From positions 868,001 to 932,000 of the forward strand of contig NZ_CP100000.1 of NCBI RefSeq assembly GCF_024138165.1: a stretch of DNA of 64,000 nucleotides. Direction: 5' to 3'. Positions within the stretch are counted from its first letter, which is position 1; every line of letters begins with the position of its first letter. The notes below the pieces were generated by a model. It was not told the DNA's origin. It did no database searches and worked only from the letters and a program-made list of their open reading frames with translations. This stretch comes from Halorussus vallis. GTDB lineage: Archaea > Halobacteriota > Halobacteria > Halobacteriales > Haladaptataceae. Both the position numbers and the translations under genes were made by a program. Shown here piece by piece: positions 1 to 7,571 of the stretch.

Positions 1-419
1 GATAGCTCGTGTGCGACGAAGGCACTCAACCCCAGTTCGTATCTGTACGGAATCGTTGGCCAGTTAAGATACAGACCGAACAGCGGTACTGCGAGAAGGA
101 AAGACAGGAACAGGAGTGCGAACTGTCGTGGAATACGCTCGTACGGGGTGTTCCAAGCGGTTACCCCCATCACGAGTGCCGAACTCGTGCTTATCACCAC
201 GAAGCTTCCGACGCCGACGACGAGACCTCCGACAGTAACGACGGTCGAGGGGAGACTAGACTGCAATGCGGCCCACACAGATATAATCGAGATAAAGACT
301 GGCCAGAGAACGACTCCAATTACGTAGCCGTAGGGTGGTTTGAGAAGACGGTGACGTAGCAGAGATTCCAGTCCGGAACCGGAGGTGTCCACCCACTTGT
401 CGAACGTTTCTGTTCTCAT
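1..419 (-). CDS. Partial multi-spanning membrane protein, C-terminus outside the window
   Basis: A frame opens with ATG at 419-417 on the minus strand and stays open to the window edge, about 139 codons. The first 30 residues are hydrophilic (starting MRTETFDKW). Hydrophobic stretches follow at roughly residues 31-53, 57-87 and 99-117, so at least three or four membrane helices are present. I recognise no family motif. The frame has no stop inside the window, so the gene is truncated by the window and not demonstrably broken. AT-rich sequence just upstream (420-450) is a plausible promoter. A shorter antisense frame over the same bases looks like an artefact. Confidence 0.6.
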   Translation of the reverse strand, partial: MRTETFDKWVDTSGSGLESLLRHRLLKPPYGYVIGVVLWPVFISIISVWAALQSSLPSTVVTVGGLVVGVGSFVVISTSSALVMGVTAWNTPYERIPRQFALLFLSFLLAVPLFGLYLNWPTIPYRYELGLSAFVAHEL

Positions 420-563
420 ACTGTTCGTGATATTTTTGCAACCTATTAAAAGGGTGTGGACGTGGAGAGCGCGATTACCTCGAAAAATCCCAATCTCGTG
501 ATTTCGATAGCCCGCGCTACGGTGCTGGGGGTAGTAACTGCAGGAGAGAAACGATTCGTAGAA

Positions 564-637
564 AGCCAGGGGTGGGATTTGAACCCACGAACCCTCGATT
601 ACAAGTCGAGTGCTTGAACCGCCCAAGCTCCCCTGGC
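564..637 (-). tRNA. tRNA-Thr (anticodon UGU)
   Basis: On the minus strand the sequence folds as a full cloverleaf. A 7-bp acceptor stem (GCCAGGG at 637-631 with CCCTGGC at 571-565) has discriminator base U at 564. The anticodon stem CTCGA/TCGAG encloses the 7-base loop CTTGTAA, giving anticodon UGU, which reads Thr ACA codons. The T arm contains the expected GGTTCAAATCC core. No CCA is encoded and no intron is seen. U at the discriminator position fits archaeal threonine tRNAs. Confidence 0.95.
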
Positions 638-654
638 GCACCCGGTGGTTCGGG

Positions 655-1170
655 CTACCCCTTTGTGAGCGTATCGCTTTCGACCGGTTTTTCCAACTCG
701 ATTCGGTGCGGACGATAGCCCCGTCGCCGGTAGAATCGCCGGGCGGCTTCGTTGTCGGCCATCACTTCGAGCGCGACGATGTCGACGCCGCGGTCGGCGA
801 GCGCCCGCTCGGCGGCCGCGAGCAGCGCCGTTCCGACCCCTCCCCCGCGGCGGTCGGGGTCGACGTGGATGTTCTGGACGACGCCGCGCGTTACGTCCTG
901 GTCGTAGTAGCTCGACTCGACGGTGAACATGACGAAGCCGACGATGGCGTCCCCCGACGGCTCGGACGCCCCGGAGTCGGCCGATTCCTCGTCCCTGGCC
1001 ACGAGGAGGTCGTCGCCGACGACGCTCCGGGCGAGGGCCGCCCGGACCTGCGAGCGGTTCGCCGCCGCCAGGAGGTGCGAGCCGAACGAGCGCTGGCCCT
1101 CGGCGAGTTCGACCCAGCGGTCGGCGAGGGCGTCCACGTCGCGGCTCGTCGCCGGTTCGACCGAAACCAT
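655..1170 (-). CDS. GNAT-family N-acetyltransferase
   Basis: A 171-residue protein with the GNAT fold signature. The acetyl-CoA loop reads RRGGGVGTALL in the second half (RxxGxG/A motif A), preceded by a strand ending in IHVDPD and followed by the motif B region DNEAARRFYRRRGY. The substrate is unknown. A Glu/Ser-rich loop (about residues 60-75) interrupts the middle of the domain. Its ATG directly follows the TGA of the phosphoglycerate kinase gene with no spacer, so the two are almost certainly co-transcribed and probably translationally coupled. That placement does not by itself indicate a glycolytic role. Confidence 0.85.
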   Translation of the reverse strand: MVSVEPATSRDVDALADRWVELAEGQRSFGSHLLAAANRSQVRAALARSVVGDDLLVARDEESADSGASEPSGDAIVGFVMFTVESSYYDQDVTRGVVQNIHVDPDRRGGGVGTALLAAAERALADRGVDIVALEVMADNEAARRFYRRRGYRPHRIELEKPVESDTLTKG

Positions 1171-2394
1171 TCAGTTCGTGATTGGTTCGACGGTGGCGGT
1201 TCGGAGCACCTCGACCGCCGGCAGGTCGTCGCCCGTGAGCATCCGGAGCGCCGCGCCGCCGCCCGTGCTCACGTGGTCGAAGCCCTCCAGTTCGAACCGC
1301 CGGATGGCCGCCGCGGTGTCGCCGCCGCCGACAATGCTGTAGTCGGCGGCCGCGGCGGCGCCGAATATCTCCCGCGTCCCGCGGGCGAACGTCTCGTCTT
1401 CGAAGACGCCCGCCGGCCCGTTGAGGACGACCGTTCCGGCTTCCCGGAAGCGTTCGGCGTACCGCTCGATGGTTTCGGACCCGACGTCCATCACGGCCTC
1501 CCCTTCGTTCGGCGGGAGTTCGTCGAGGCTCAGTTCGTGGCGCTCGCCGTCACGCTCGACGGCGACGTCGGCGGGCAGGAGGATGCGGTCGCCGTACTCG
1601 TCCAACAGGTCGCCGGCGCGGTCGATCTCGCTCTCGTACCCCCGGTCGTAGATGAACTCGGTGCTGGCCTCACCGAGGTCGACGTCGCGGGCCAGCAGGA
1701 AGACGTTGGCGACGACGCCGGTCGTCGCAACCCGGTCGGCGAGTCCGCGGTCGAGGACGCTCTCGGCGACCGCCATCGAGTCCGGGACCTTCGCCCCGCC
1801 GACGGCGTAGACCCGGGGTTCGGGCGTGCTCTCGATGTCGCCGAGCACGTCGAGTTCGCGCTCCATCACCCGGCCGGCGTAGCCCGGGAGCCGCTCGGGG
1901 AAGCCGACGATGGAGGGCTGAGAGCGGTGGGCGGCCGCGAACGCGTCGTTGACGTAGGCGTCGAGGACGGGCGCGAGGCCCTCGACGAGGTGAGTTTCGG
2001 CGGCGCGGTCGGGCGGGAACTCCATGTACTCCTCGCTGTAGAATCGGGTGTTCTCCAGTACGACCGCTTCGCCGTCGTCCAGCGCTTCGACCGCGCTGCG
2101 GGCGTCGGCCGAGAAGGTGGCGTCGGAGTAGCCGACGGGGGCGTCGAGCAGTTCGTCGAGGCGGTCGGCGTGGGGTCGGAGGGGACCGAACTGGTCGCCG
2201 CCGGGGCGACCCTGGTGGGCGAGGACGGCGACCCGGCCGCCCCGTTCTAAGAGTTCCGAGAGGGTGTCGACGTGTGCGCGGAGGCGGGCGTCGTCGGCGA
2301 GGTCACCGTCGTCGGCGAGCGGACTGTTGATGTCGATACGCACTCCGAGCGTGGTCCCTTGGACGGCGAGGTCGTCCAGGGTTTCTATCGCCAT
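1171..2394 (-). CDS. pgk: Phosphoglycerate kinase
   Basis: Catalyses 1,3-bisphosphoglycerate + ADP to 3-phosphoglycerate + ATP in the cytoplasm (glycolysis/gluconeogenesis). The 407-residue product has the family landmarks: an N-terminal RIDINSPL strand, HQGRPG near residue 65, GGAKVPDSM in the hinge region, NGPAGVFEDETFARGT and the nucleotide-binding GGGDTAAAIRRF near the C-terminus. The frame extends nine codons further upstream to 2421, but the ATG at 2394 (MAIETLDDL) fits family N-termini. Length is normal for the archaeal enzyme. A GNAT gene abuts it downstream in the same operon. Confidence 0.95.
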   Translation of the reverse strand: MAIETLDDLAVQGTTLGVRIDINSPLADDGDLADDARLRAHVDTLSELLERGGRVAVLAHQGRPGGDQFGPLRPHADRLDELLDAPVGYSDATFSADARSAVEALDDGEAVVLENTRFYSEEYMEFPPDRAAETHLVEGLAPVLDAYVNDAFAAAHRSQPSIVGFPERLPGYAGRVMERELDVLGDIESTPEPRVYAVGGAKVPDSMAVAESVLDRGLADRVATTGVVANVFLLARDVDLGEASTEFIYDRGYESEIDRAGDLLDEYGDRILLPADVAVERDGERHELSLDELPPNEGEAVMDVGSETIERYAERFREAGTVVLNGPAGVFEDETFARGTREIFGAAAAADYSIVGGGDTAAAIRRFELEGFDHVSTGGGAALRMLTGDDLPAVEVLRTATVEPITN

Positions 2395-2504
2395 ACACGT
2401 GAATCCGACAGCGGGCGGCATATATGTGTCGGGCGAGGTGACAAATCTGAATTCGAAATAGAGTTAGTTTTTCCGAGCGTGCGGGACGCTGACGTTTTGC
2501 AAAT

Positions 2505-2515
2505 CTTTTTATACC
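2505..2515 (+). promoter_or_regulatory. TATA-like box before the first substrate-binding protein gene
   Basis: The sequence TCTTTTTATAC lies about 27-33 bases before the ATG at 2540. This spacing suits an archaeal TATA box driving a transcript with little or no leader. No Shine-Dalgarno motif is evident between the box and the start, which also favours leaderless initiation. Confidence 0.55.
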
Positions 2516-2539
2516 ACCTGTGAGACAATCTGGTAGACT

Positions 2540-3802
2540 ATGACAGGCATGGACAAGTCGCGTCGCAAGTATCTGAAGATCACGGGCGCAGTCGGGGCGG
2601 CCGGACTCACCGGCCTCTCCGGTTGCATCAGTAGCATCTCCGGGAGCGGAGGCGGCGGACCCATCCACATGGGGTCCATCCTCCCCATCACCGGTGCGCT
2701 GAGCGCCTACGGCGGCGGCATGCAGGAGGCGGTCAACCTGGCGGCCAAGCACATCAACGACGCCGGCGGTCCGCTCGGACGTGAAATCAACCTCCACAAC
2801 GAGGACAGCGAAACCAAGCCGAGCAAGGCGGCCCAGAAGTACAAGACCCTGGTCGAGGAGCAGAGCATCATCGGCTTCGTCGGCGCGGCCTCCAGCGGCG
2901 TGTCGACGACCATCGCGGAGAACATCGCCGCCGACCAGGTGATGCAGGTGAGCAACGCCTCGACCTCACCGGTGCTGGCGAACATGGGCTACAACGACGA
3001 CAAGTCGGTGAAGTACTTCGGCCGCACCGCGCCCAACGACGGCCAGCAGGGCATCGTGATGGGCCGCATCCTCAACGACAAGAAGTACATCGGCGCGAAG
3101 AAGGCCGCCTTCCTCTACGTCAACAACGAGTACGGCCAGGGACTGGCGGAGAAGGCCAAGGCGGCGTTCCCCGGCGAGACGACCGCGATGGTCGGCTACG
3201 ACAAGAAGTCCAGCGACTACACCTCCACGCTCGACGAAGTGTTCGCGGGCAATCCCGACGCGGTCGGCTTCGTCGGCTACCCCGGTAACGGGAAGACCAT
3301 CCTCAAGCAGTGGTCGAACGGCGGCTACGGCGGCCAGTGGGTGCTCAGCGAGGGCCTGAACGACCCCGGCTTCTTCAGCGACCTCAAGGACATCACCGAC
3401 GGGATGTACCTGGCGTCGCCGAACCCGGAGGCGACCGACGGCGCGTCGAAGTTCGAGAAGGAAATGGGTTCGAAGAACACCCTGTTCGCGGCCCACGCCT
3501 ACGACGGCCTCGTGCTCCAGGCGCTCGCCATGCACAAGGCGGGCGAGGCGTCCGGGACCGCCATCGCCAAGAACTTCCGCTCGGTTTCCCGGGGCGGTCA
3601 GAAGGTCACGGTCGGCGAGTTCCAGAAGGCCAAGGACCTTCTCGACGACGGCACCGACATCAACTACCAGGGCGCGTCGAGTCCGGTCGACATGAACGAG
3701 TCGCTCGAACCGCTCAACCAGTTCGCCGTGATGCAGGTCAAGAGCGGGAAGGCCGAAGTGCTGGAGACGATTCCGCGCTCGTACTTCGAAGGAAAGCTGT
3801 AA
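2540..3802 (+). CDS. Branched-chain amino acid/amide-type ABC transporter substrate-binding lipoprotein
   Basis: Periplasmic-binding-protein fold of the LivK/Leu-Ile-Val type (family 4 solute-binding protein), 420 residues. The N-terminus has a twin-arginine motif (SRRKYLK, residues 7-13) and an archaeal lipobox ending in Cys29 (LSGC), so it is predicted to be exported folded and lipid-anchored outside the membrane. Typical family stretches are GSILPITGALSAYGGG, NDAGGPLGR and VGAASSGVS. A close paralogue lies directly downstream (3934-5292), and the cognate permease/ATPase operon converges from the other side (5787-10910). The ligand is not determinable; branched-chain amino acids, amides or urea are possible. 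An alternative ATG lies at 2549. Confidence 0.9.
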   Translation: MTGMDKSRRKYLKITGAVGAAGLTGLSGCISSISGSGGGGPIHMGSILPITGALSAYGGGMQEAVNLAAKHINDAGGPLGREINLHNEDSETKPSKAAQKYKTLVEEQSIIGFVGAASSGVSTTIAENIAADQVMQVSNASTSPVLANMGYNDDKSVKYFGRTAPNDGQQGIVMGRILNDKKYIGAKKAAFLYVNNEYGQGLAEKAKAAFPGETTAMVGYDKKSSDYTSTLDEVFAGNPDAVGFVGYPGNGKTILKQWSNGGYGGQWVLSEGLNDPGFFSDLKDITDGMYLASPNPEATDGASKFEKEMGSKNTLFAAHAYDGLVLQALAMHKAGEASGTAIAKNFRSVSRGGQKVTVGEFQKAKDLLDDGTDINYQGASSPVDMNESLEPLNQFAVMQVKSGKAEVLETIPRSYFEGKL

Positions 3803-3896
3803 TCCCGGTCGAGGGCCGTCGACGAGCGGTTCTTTCTGTCTCTCGTTCACGTCCGGACGTTGAACTTTCCGCCGACCCACCGGTCCGATTACACAA

Positions 3897-3908
3897 TCAT
3901 TTATTATA
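3897..3908 (+). promoter_or_regulatory. TATA-like box before the second substrate-binding protein gene
   Basis: An AT-only stretch, ATTTATTATAAT, ends about 26 bases before the ATG at 3934. It suggests that the second binding-protein gene has its own promoter and need not depend on read-through from the first. Confidence 0.5.
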
Positions 3909-3933
3909 ATCCTCGTGGTGTGATACGGCGGAG

Positions 3934-5292
3934 ATGTCAGAGAACTATCGAACGACGCGACGCGCGTACCTGAAAGCCACGACGGCCGCGGGGGTGGCCG
4001 GGTTGGTCGGACTGTCAACGTCGGCGAGTGGGCAGGGCGGACCCATCCCGATGGGGTCGATTCTCCCCATCACCGGCGATCTGAGCGCGTACGGAAGCGG
4101 GATGCAGAAGGCGGTCAACGTCGCCGTACAGGACGTCAACGACGCCGGCGGCCCGCTCGGACGCCAGATTCAGATGAACAACACCGACAGCCAGACCCAG
4201 CCCTCGCGGGCCATCCAGCAGTACCAGTCGCTGGTGAACGAACAGAACATCGTCGGGTTCGTCGGCGCGGCCTCCAGCGGCGTGTCGGTCCCGCTGGCCC
4301 AGAACGTCGCGGCCGACCAGGTGATGCAGATGAGCAACGCCTCGACCTCGCCCGCGCTGGCCGAGATCGGCTACAACGAGGACCAGTCGGTGAAGTACTT
4401 CGGCCGCACCGCGCCCAACGACGCCCAGCAGGGAATCGTGATGGGCCGCATCCTCAGCGACCAGCAGTACATCGGAGCACAGCGAGCCGCGTTCCTCTAC
4501 GTCAACAACCCCTACGGCCAGGGGCTCGCCGAGAAAGCGCGCGCACAGTTCCAGGGCGAGACGACCGCGATGGTCGGCTACGACCAGCGGTCGACCGACT
4601 ACACCTCGACGCTCGACCAGGTGTTCCAAGGCAACCCCGACGCGGTAGGGTTCATCGGCTATCCCGGCAACGGCCGGACCATCCTCCAGCAGTGGCAGAA
4701 CGGCGGCTACGGCGGCGAGTGGGTGCTCAGCGAGGGGTTGAACTCGCCGGACTTCCTCAAGAGTCTGAGCAACATCACCAGCGGGATGTACGTCGCCTCG
4801 CCGAACCCCGAGCAGACCCGGGGTGCCACCCGATTCGAGCAGAAGATGGGCCAGCAGGCCAACACCCTGTTCGCGCCCCACGCCTACGACTGCCTGTTCC
4901 TGATGGCGCTGGGGATGCAGGCCGGCGGCGAGGTCTCCGGCACCGCCATCGCGAAGAACATCCAGTCGGTTTCGCGGCCCGAGGAGGGCGCCAGCCAGCA
5001 GACCGCCACGACCGCTGCGGGCAACCAGACGGCCGCCAACCAGACCGCGACCGGCACCGCGACGGGCGGCGGCCAGCCCGCCGGCGAGGTGGTGACCGTC
5101 GGGGAGTTCCAGAAGGCAAAGGACCTCCTGAGCAACGGCGCCGACATCAACTACCAGGGCGCATCGAGTCCCGTCAACCTCAACAACTCGCTCGAACCGC
5201 TCAACCAGTTCGCCATCCTGCAGGTCCAGCAGGACGGCTCGCTGAAGACCCTGGAGACGATTCCCCGGGAGTTCTTCAAGGGCAAACTGTAG
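3934..5292 (+). CDS. Second LivK-type substrate-binding protein, paralogue of the preceding gene
   Basis: A 452-residue paralogue, collinear with the product of 2540-3802 over its whole length (shared NDAGGPLGR, VGAASSGVS, SVKYFGRTAPND and YTSTLD). It has a twin-arginine motif (TTRRAYLK, residues 7-14), but no cysteine where the paralogue has its lipobox, so it should be released or anchored differently. Lysines common in the paralogue are mostly replaced by Gln or Arg. A Thr/Gln/Asn/Ala-rich insert of about 40 residues (roughly 348-388) containing N-glycosylation sequons separates the last two segments. It probably shares the LivHMGF machinery encoded convergently. The ligand is unknown. Confidence 0.9.
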   Translation: MSENYRTTRRAYLKATTAAGVAGLVGLSTSASGQGGPIPMGSILPITGDLSAYGSGMQKAVNVAVQDVNDAGGPLGRQIQMNNTDSQTQPSRAIQQYQSLVNEQNIVGFVGAASSGVSVPLAQNVAADQVMQMSNASTSPALAEIGYNEDQSVKYFGRTAPNDAQQGIVMGRILSDQQYIGAQRAAFLYVNNPYGQGLAEKARAQFQGETTAMVGYDQRSTDYTSTLDQVFQGNPDAVGFIGYPGNGRTILQQWQNGGYGGEWVLSEGLNSPDFLKSLSNITSGMYVASPNPEQTRGATRFEQKMGQQANTLFAPHAYDCLFLMALGMQAGGEVSGTAIAKNIQSVSRPEEGASQQTATTAAGNQTAANQTATGTATGGGQPAGEVVTVGEFQKAKDLLSNGADINYQGASSPVNLNNSLEPLNQFAILQVQQDGSLKTLETIPREFFKGKL

Positions 5293-5390
5293 TCCGCACC
5301 GCGCGGTCCTATTTTTCGGCGAACGGCGCCTGTGAGCGACCGGACCAGTCCGGGACAACCGTTAACAATTCGCATCGCGTAACGAGTGCG

Positions 5391-5669
5391 ATGTCGAACC
5401 TGAACGACGAACTGGCCGACGCCCAGCGGGAGATTCAGGGGGTCAAGAACCTCCTCCGCGAGGAGGTGCCGAACCTCTTCGACTTCGACGTCGTGGTGGG
5501 GAACGTCAACTACAACGACACCAAGAACACCGCCTCCGTCACCGTCGAACCGAGTTCGGAGGCCCGGGGGCAGGTTTCAGAGCAACTCGGCGGCGTGAAG
5601 GTCCAGATAGACGGAACGATGGAGTTCGAGTTCGGCTTCGCCTCGGAGGAGGAGGAAAGTCGCCGGTAG
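5391..5669 (+). CDS. Small hypothetical acidic protein (92 aa)
   Basis: Starts at ATG 5391 (MSNLNDELADAQ). The first third is predicted amphipathic helix, and the rest alternates beta-like segments (VVVGNVNYNDT, TASVTVEPSSE, VKVQIDGTMEFEFGF) before an EEEESRR tail. No recognised domain. It follows the second binding-protein gene by about 100 bases and converges with livF. Codon use and acidity match its neighbours, supporting a real gene. Function unknown; the helix-plus-beta layout does not justify a family call. Confidence 0.6.
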   Translation: MSNLNDELADAQREIQGVKNLLREEVPNLFDFDVVVGNVNYNDTKNTASVTVEPSSEARGQVSEQLGGVKVQIDGTMEFEFGFASEEEESRR

Positions 5670-5786
5670 CGGGAGCGTCGAGAGGAGCAGACGGGAACCG
5701 CACAATCGAGGAGAGAAAACCACCGAGCGGAAACGTCGGGCCACGACGCACCCCGACGTTTCCGCCTCCGGTGAGCGCCGGCGCGC

Positions 5787-6527
5787 TCAGTCGCCGCTCG
5801 CGGCCTCGCCGGCGTCGCCGCCACCGCCACCGAGGTAGAGGTCGATGACCTCCTCGTTCTCCAGCAGCGCCATGCCGGTGTCCTCGAAGCGGTTCTCGCC
5901 CATCTCCAGCACGTAGCCTCGGTCGGAGTTGCGCAGGGCCTTCCGGGCGTTCTGCTCGACCATCAGGATGGCCGTGCCCGACTCGTTGATCTCGATGATC
6001 TTCTCGAACACGTCGTCGACCAGGTCGGGCGCAAGCCCCGCCGAGGGCTCGTCGACCAGCATCAGGTCGGGGTCGACCATCAGGCCGCGACCCATCGCGA
6101 GCATCTGTTGCTGGCCGCCGCTCATCGTCCCGGCCTTCTGGTTCTGGCGCTCCTCCAGGATGGGGAAGCGCTCGAACACCTCGTCGAGCGCGCTATCGGG
6201 CACCTCGTCCAGAATGTACGCGCCCATCTCCAGATTCTCCCGAACCGTCAGCGTCGGGAAGACGTTCTCGACCTGCGGGACGTAACACATCCCCTCGCGG
6301 GTGATCTCGTCGGGTCGGAGGTCGGTGATGTCCTCGTCCGCGAACGTCACCGACCCCTCCCAGCAGTCGATGAGGCCGAAGACGGCCTTCATGAACGTCG
6401 ACTTGCCCGCGCCGTTGGGCCCGATGATGCAGACGATTTCGTCGTCGGCGACGTCCATCGACACCCCGTGGAGGATCTGTGCGTCGCCGTAGCCCGATAC
6501 TACGTCGCGGGCTTCGAGTAGCGCCAT
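5787..6527 (-). CDS. livF: LivF-type ABC transporter ATP-binding protein
   Basis: A 246-residue ATPase of the branched-chain amino acid/amide importer class. Walker A GPNGAGKST, signature SGGQQQ, and Walker B plus D-loop LMLVDEPSAGLAP are all intact. The C-terminal segment typical of LivF (GYVLEMGENRFEDTGMALLENEEV) is present, followed by a Gly/Ala-rich tail. It is the last gene of livH-livM-livG-livF, separated from livG by 3 bases, and should form the ATPase heterodimer with LivG on the cytoplasmic face. Confidence 0.95.
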   Translation of the reverse strand: MALLEARDVVSGYGDAQILHGVSMDVADDEIVCIIGPNGAGKSTFMKAVFGLIDCWEGSVTFADEDITDLRPDEITREGMCYVPQVENVFPTLTVRENLEMGAYILDEVPDSALDEVFERFPILEERQNQKAGTMSGGQQQMLAMGRGLMVDPDLMLVDEPSAGLAPDLVDDVFEKIIEINESGTAILMVEQNARKALRNSDRGYVLEMGENRFEDTGMALLENEEVIDLYLGGGGGDAGEAASGD

Positions 6528-6530
6528 CCG

Positions 6531-7571
6531 TTATCCCCCCAGGTAGGCGTCGATGACTCGCTGGTCGCTCTGTACCTCCGCCGGCGTGCCTTCCATTAGC
6601 TTCTTGCCTTGGTCCATGACGATGATGGTGTCCGAGAGGTTCATGATGACCTCCATGTCGTGTTCGACGATGCAGAACGTGTAGCCTTCGTCCCGCAACT
6701 TCTCGATTCGCCGCAGTAACTTCTGCGTCAGCGCGGGGTTGACCCCCGCCACGGGTTCGTCCAGCAGGATGAGGTCGGGGTCGGTCATCAGCACCCGGCC
6801 CAGTTCGAGCAGTTTCCGCTGACCGCCCGAGAGGTTGCCCGCGTACTCGTTGGTGAGGTGGTCGAGTTCCAGCAGGTCGAGCATGTCGAGCGCGCGCTCG
6901 CGAATCTCGTCCTCCTCGGCCGCGACCGACCGCCGGCGGAACCAGGTGTTGGCGAGGTTCTCGCCGCGCTGGTCCTGGGGCGCGAGCATCAGGTTCTCCA
7001 GCACGGTCATCCCCTGGAGTTCGCGGGTGATCTGGAACGTCCGCGAGAGGCCGGCCTGCGACACCCGGAACGGTCGGCTGTGCTTGTAGTCGAGGTAGTC
7101 GTCCTTGACCCGTTCCTGGGCCTGGTAGAGGCCGGCGCCGACGCCCGCGCCGACGACCGCCGCGCCGCCGACCCCGACCGCGGTCATCCCGGCGGCGACC
7201 GCCGAGGCCAGGCCGATGCCGCCGAAGCTCAGCCCCGACGCGCCCATCCAGATGCCCTGTTCGGTTTCGCTCGGGCGCATGAGGTCCTGGAGGTCGGTAC
7301 CGCGGTACTTCACCGACCCGCCGTCTGGCTTGTAGAAGCCGCTGATGAGGTTGAACGTCGTGGTCTTGCCGGCCCCGTTCGGGCCGATGAGTCCCGTGAC
7401 GGTCCCCTCCTCAACTTCGAACGTCGCGCCGTCGACGGCGGTGATGCCGCCGAACGTCTTGCGCAGACCCTCGACTTCGAGTATCGCCTCGCCGGTTCCG
7501 TGGTCGGTTTCCGGTCGGTCGGTCGTGGATTGCCGGCTCTCGGTTCGTTCGGTTTCGGATCGTTGGCTCAC
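6531..7571 (-). CDS. livG: LivG-type ABC ATP-binding protein with an internal hydrophobic insertion
   Basis: A 346-residue ATPase starting at GTG 7571, which overlaps the livM stop (GTGA). Walker A GPNGAGKT (about residues 63-70), signature LSGGQRK and LILLDEPVAGVNP are intact. Compared with usual LivG (about 250 residues), it has a Ser/Thr/Arg-rich N-terminal extension of about 27 residues. It also has an insertion at about residues 97-165 between Walker A and the Q-loop region (LSRTFQ). The insertion contains a Gly/Ala/Val run (about 110-149) hydrophobic enough to enter or touch the membrane. A longer frame continues upstream but is antisense-like read-through of livM. Partner of LivF. Confidence 0.92.
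   Translation of the reverse strand: MSQRSETERTESRQSTTDRPETDHGTGEAILEVEGLRKTFGGITAVDGATFEVEEGTVTGLIGPNGAGKTTTFNLISGFYKPDGGSVKYRGTDLQDLMRPSETEQGIWMGASGLSFGGIGLASAVAAGMTAVGVGGAAVVGAGVGAGLYQAQERVKDDYLDYKHSRPFRVSQAGLSRTFQITRELQGMTVLENLMLAPQDQRGENLANTWFRRRSVAAEEDEIRERALDMLDLLELDHLTNEYAGNLSGGQRKLLELGRVLMTDPDLILLDEPVAGVNPALTQKLLRRIEKLRDEGYTFCIVEHDMEVIMNLSDTIIVMDQGKKLMEGTPAEVQSDQRVIDAYLGG

Noticed and set aside
610-2250. Long plus-strand open frame antisense to pgk and the acetyltransferase
   Set aside because: Composition is Arg/Gly/Asp-rich without domain motifs; the opposite strand encodes well-conserved proteins. GC-rich codon bias opens such shadows.
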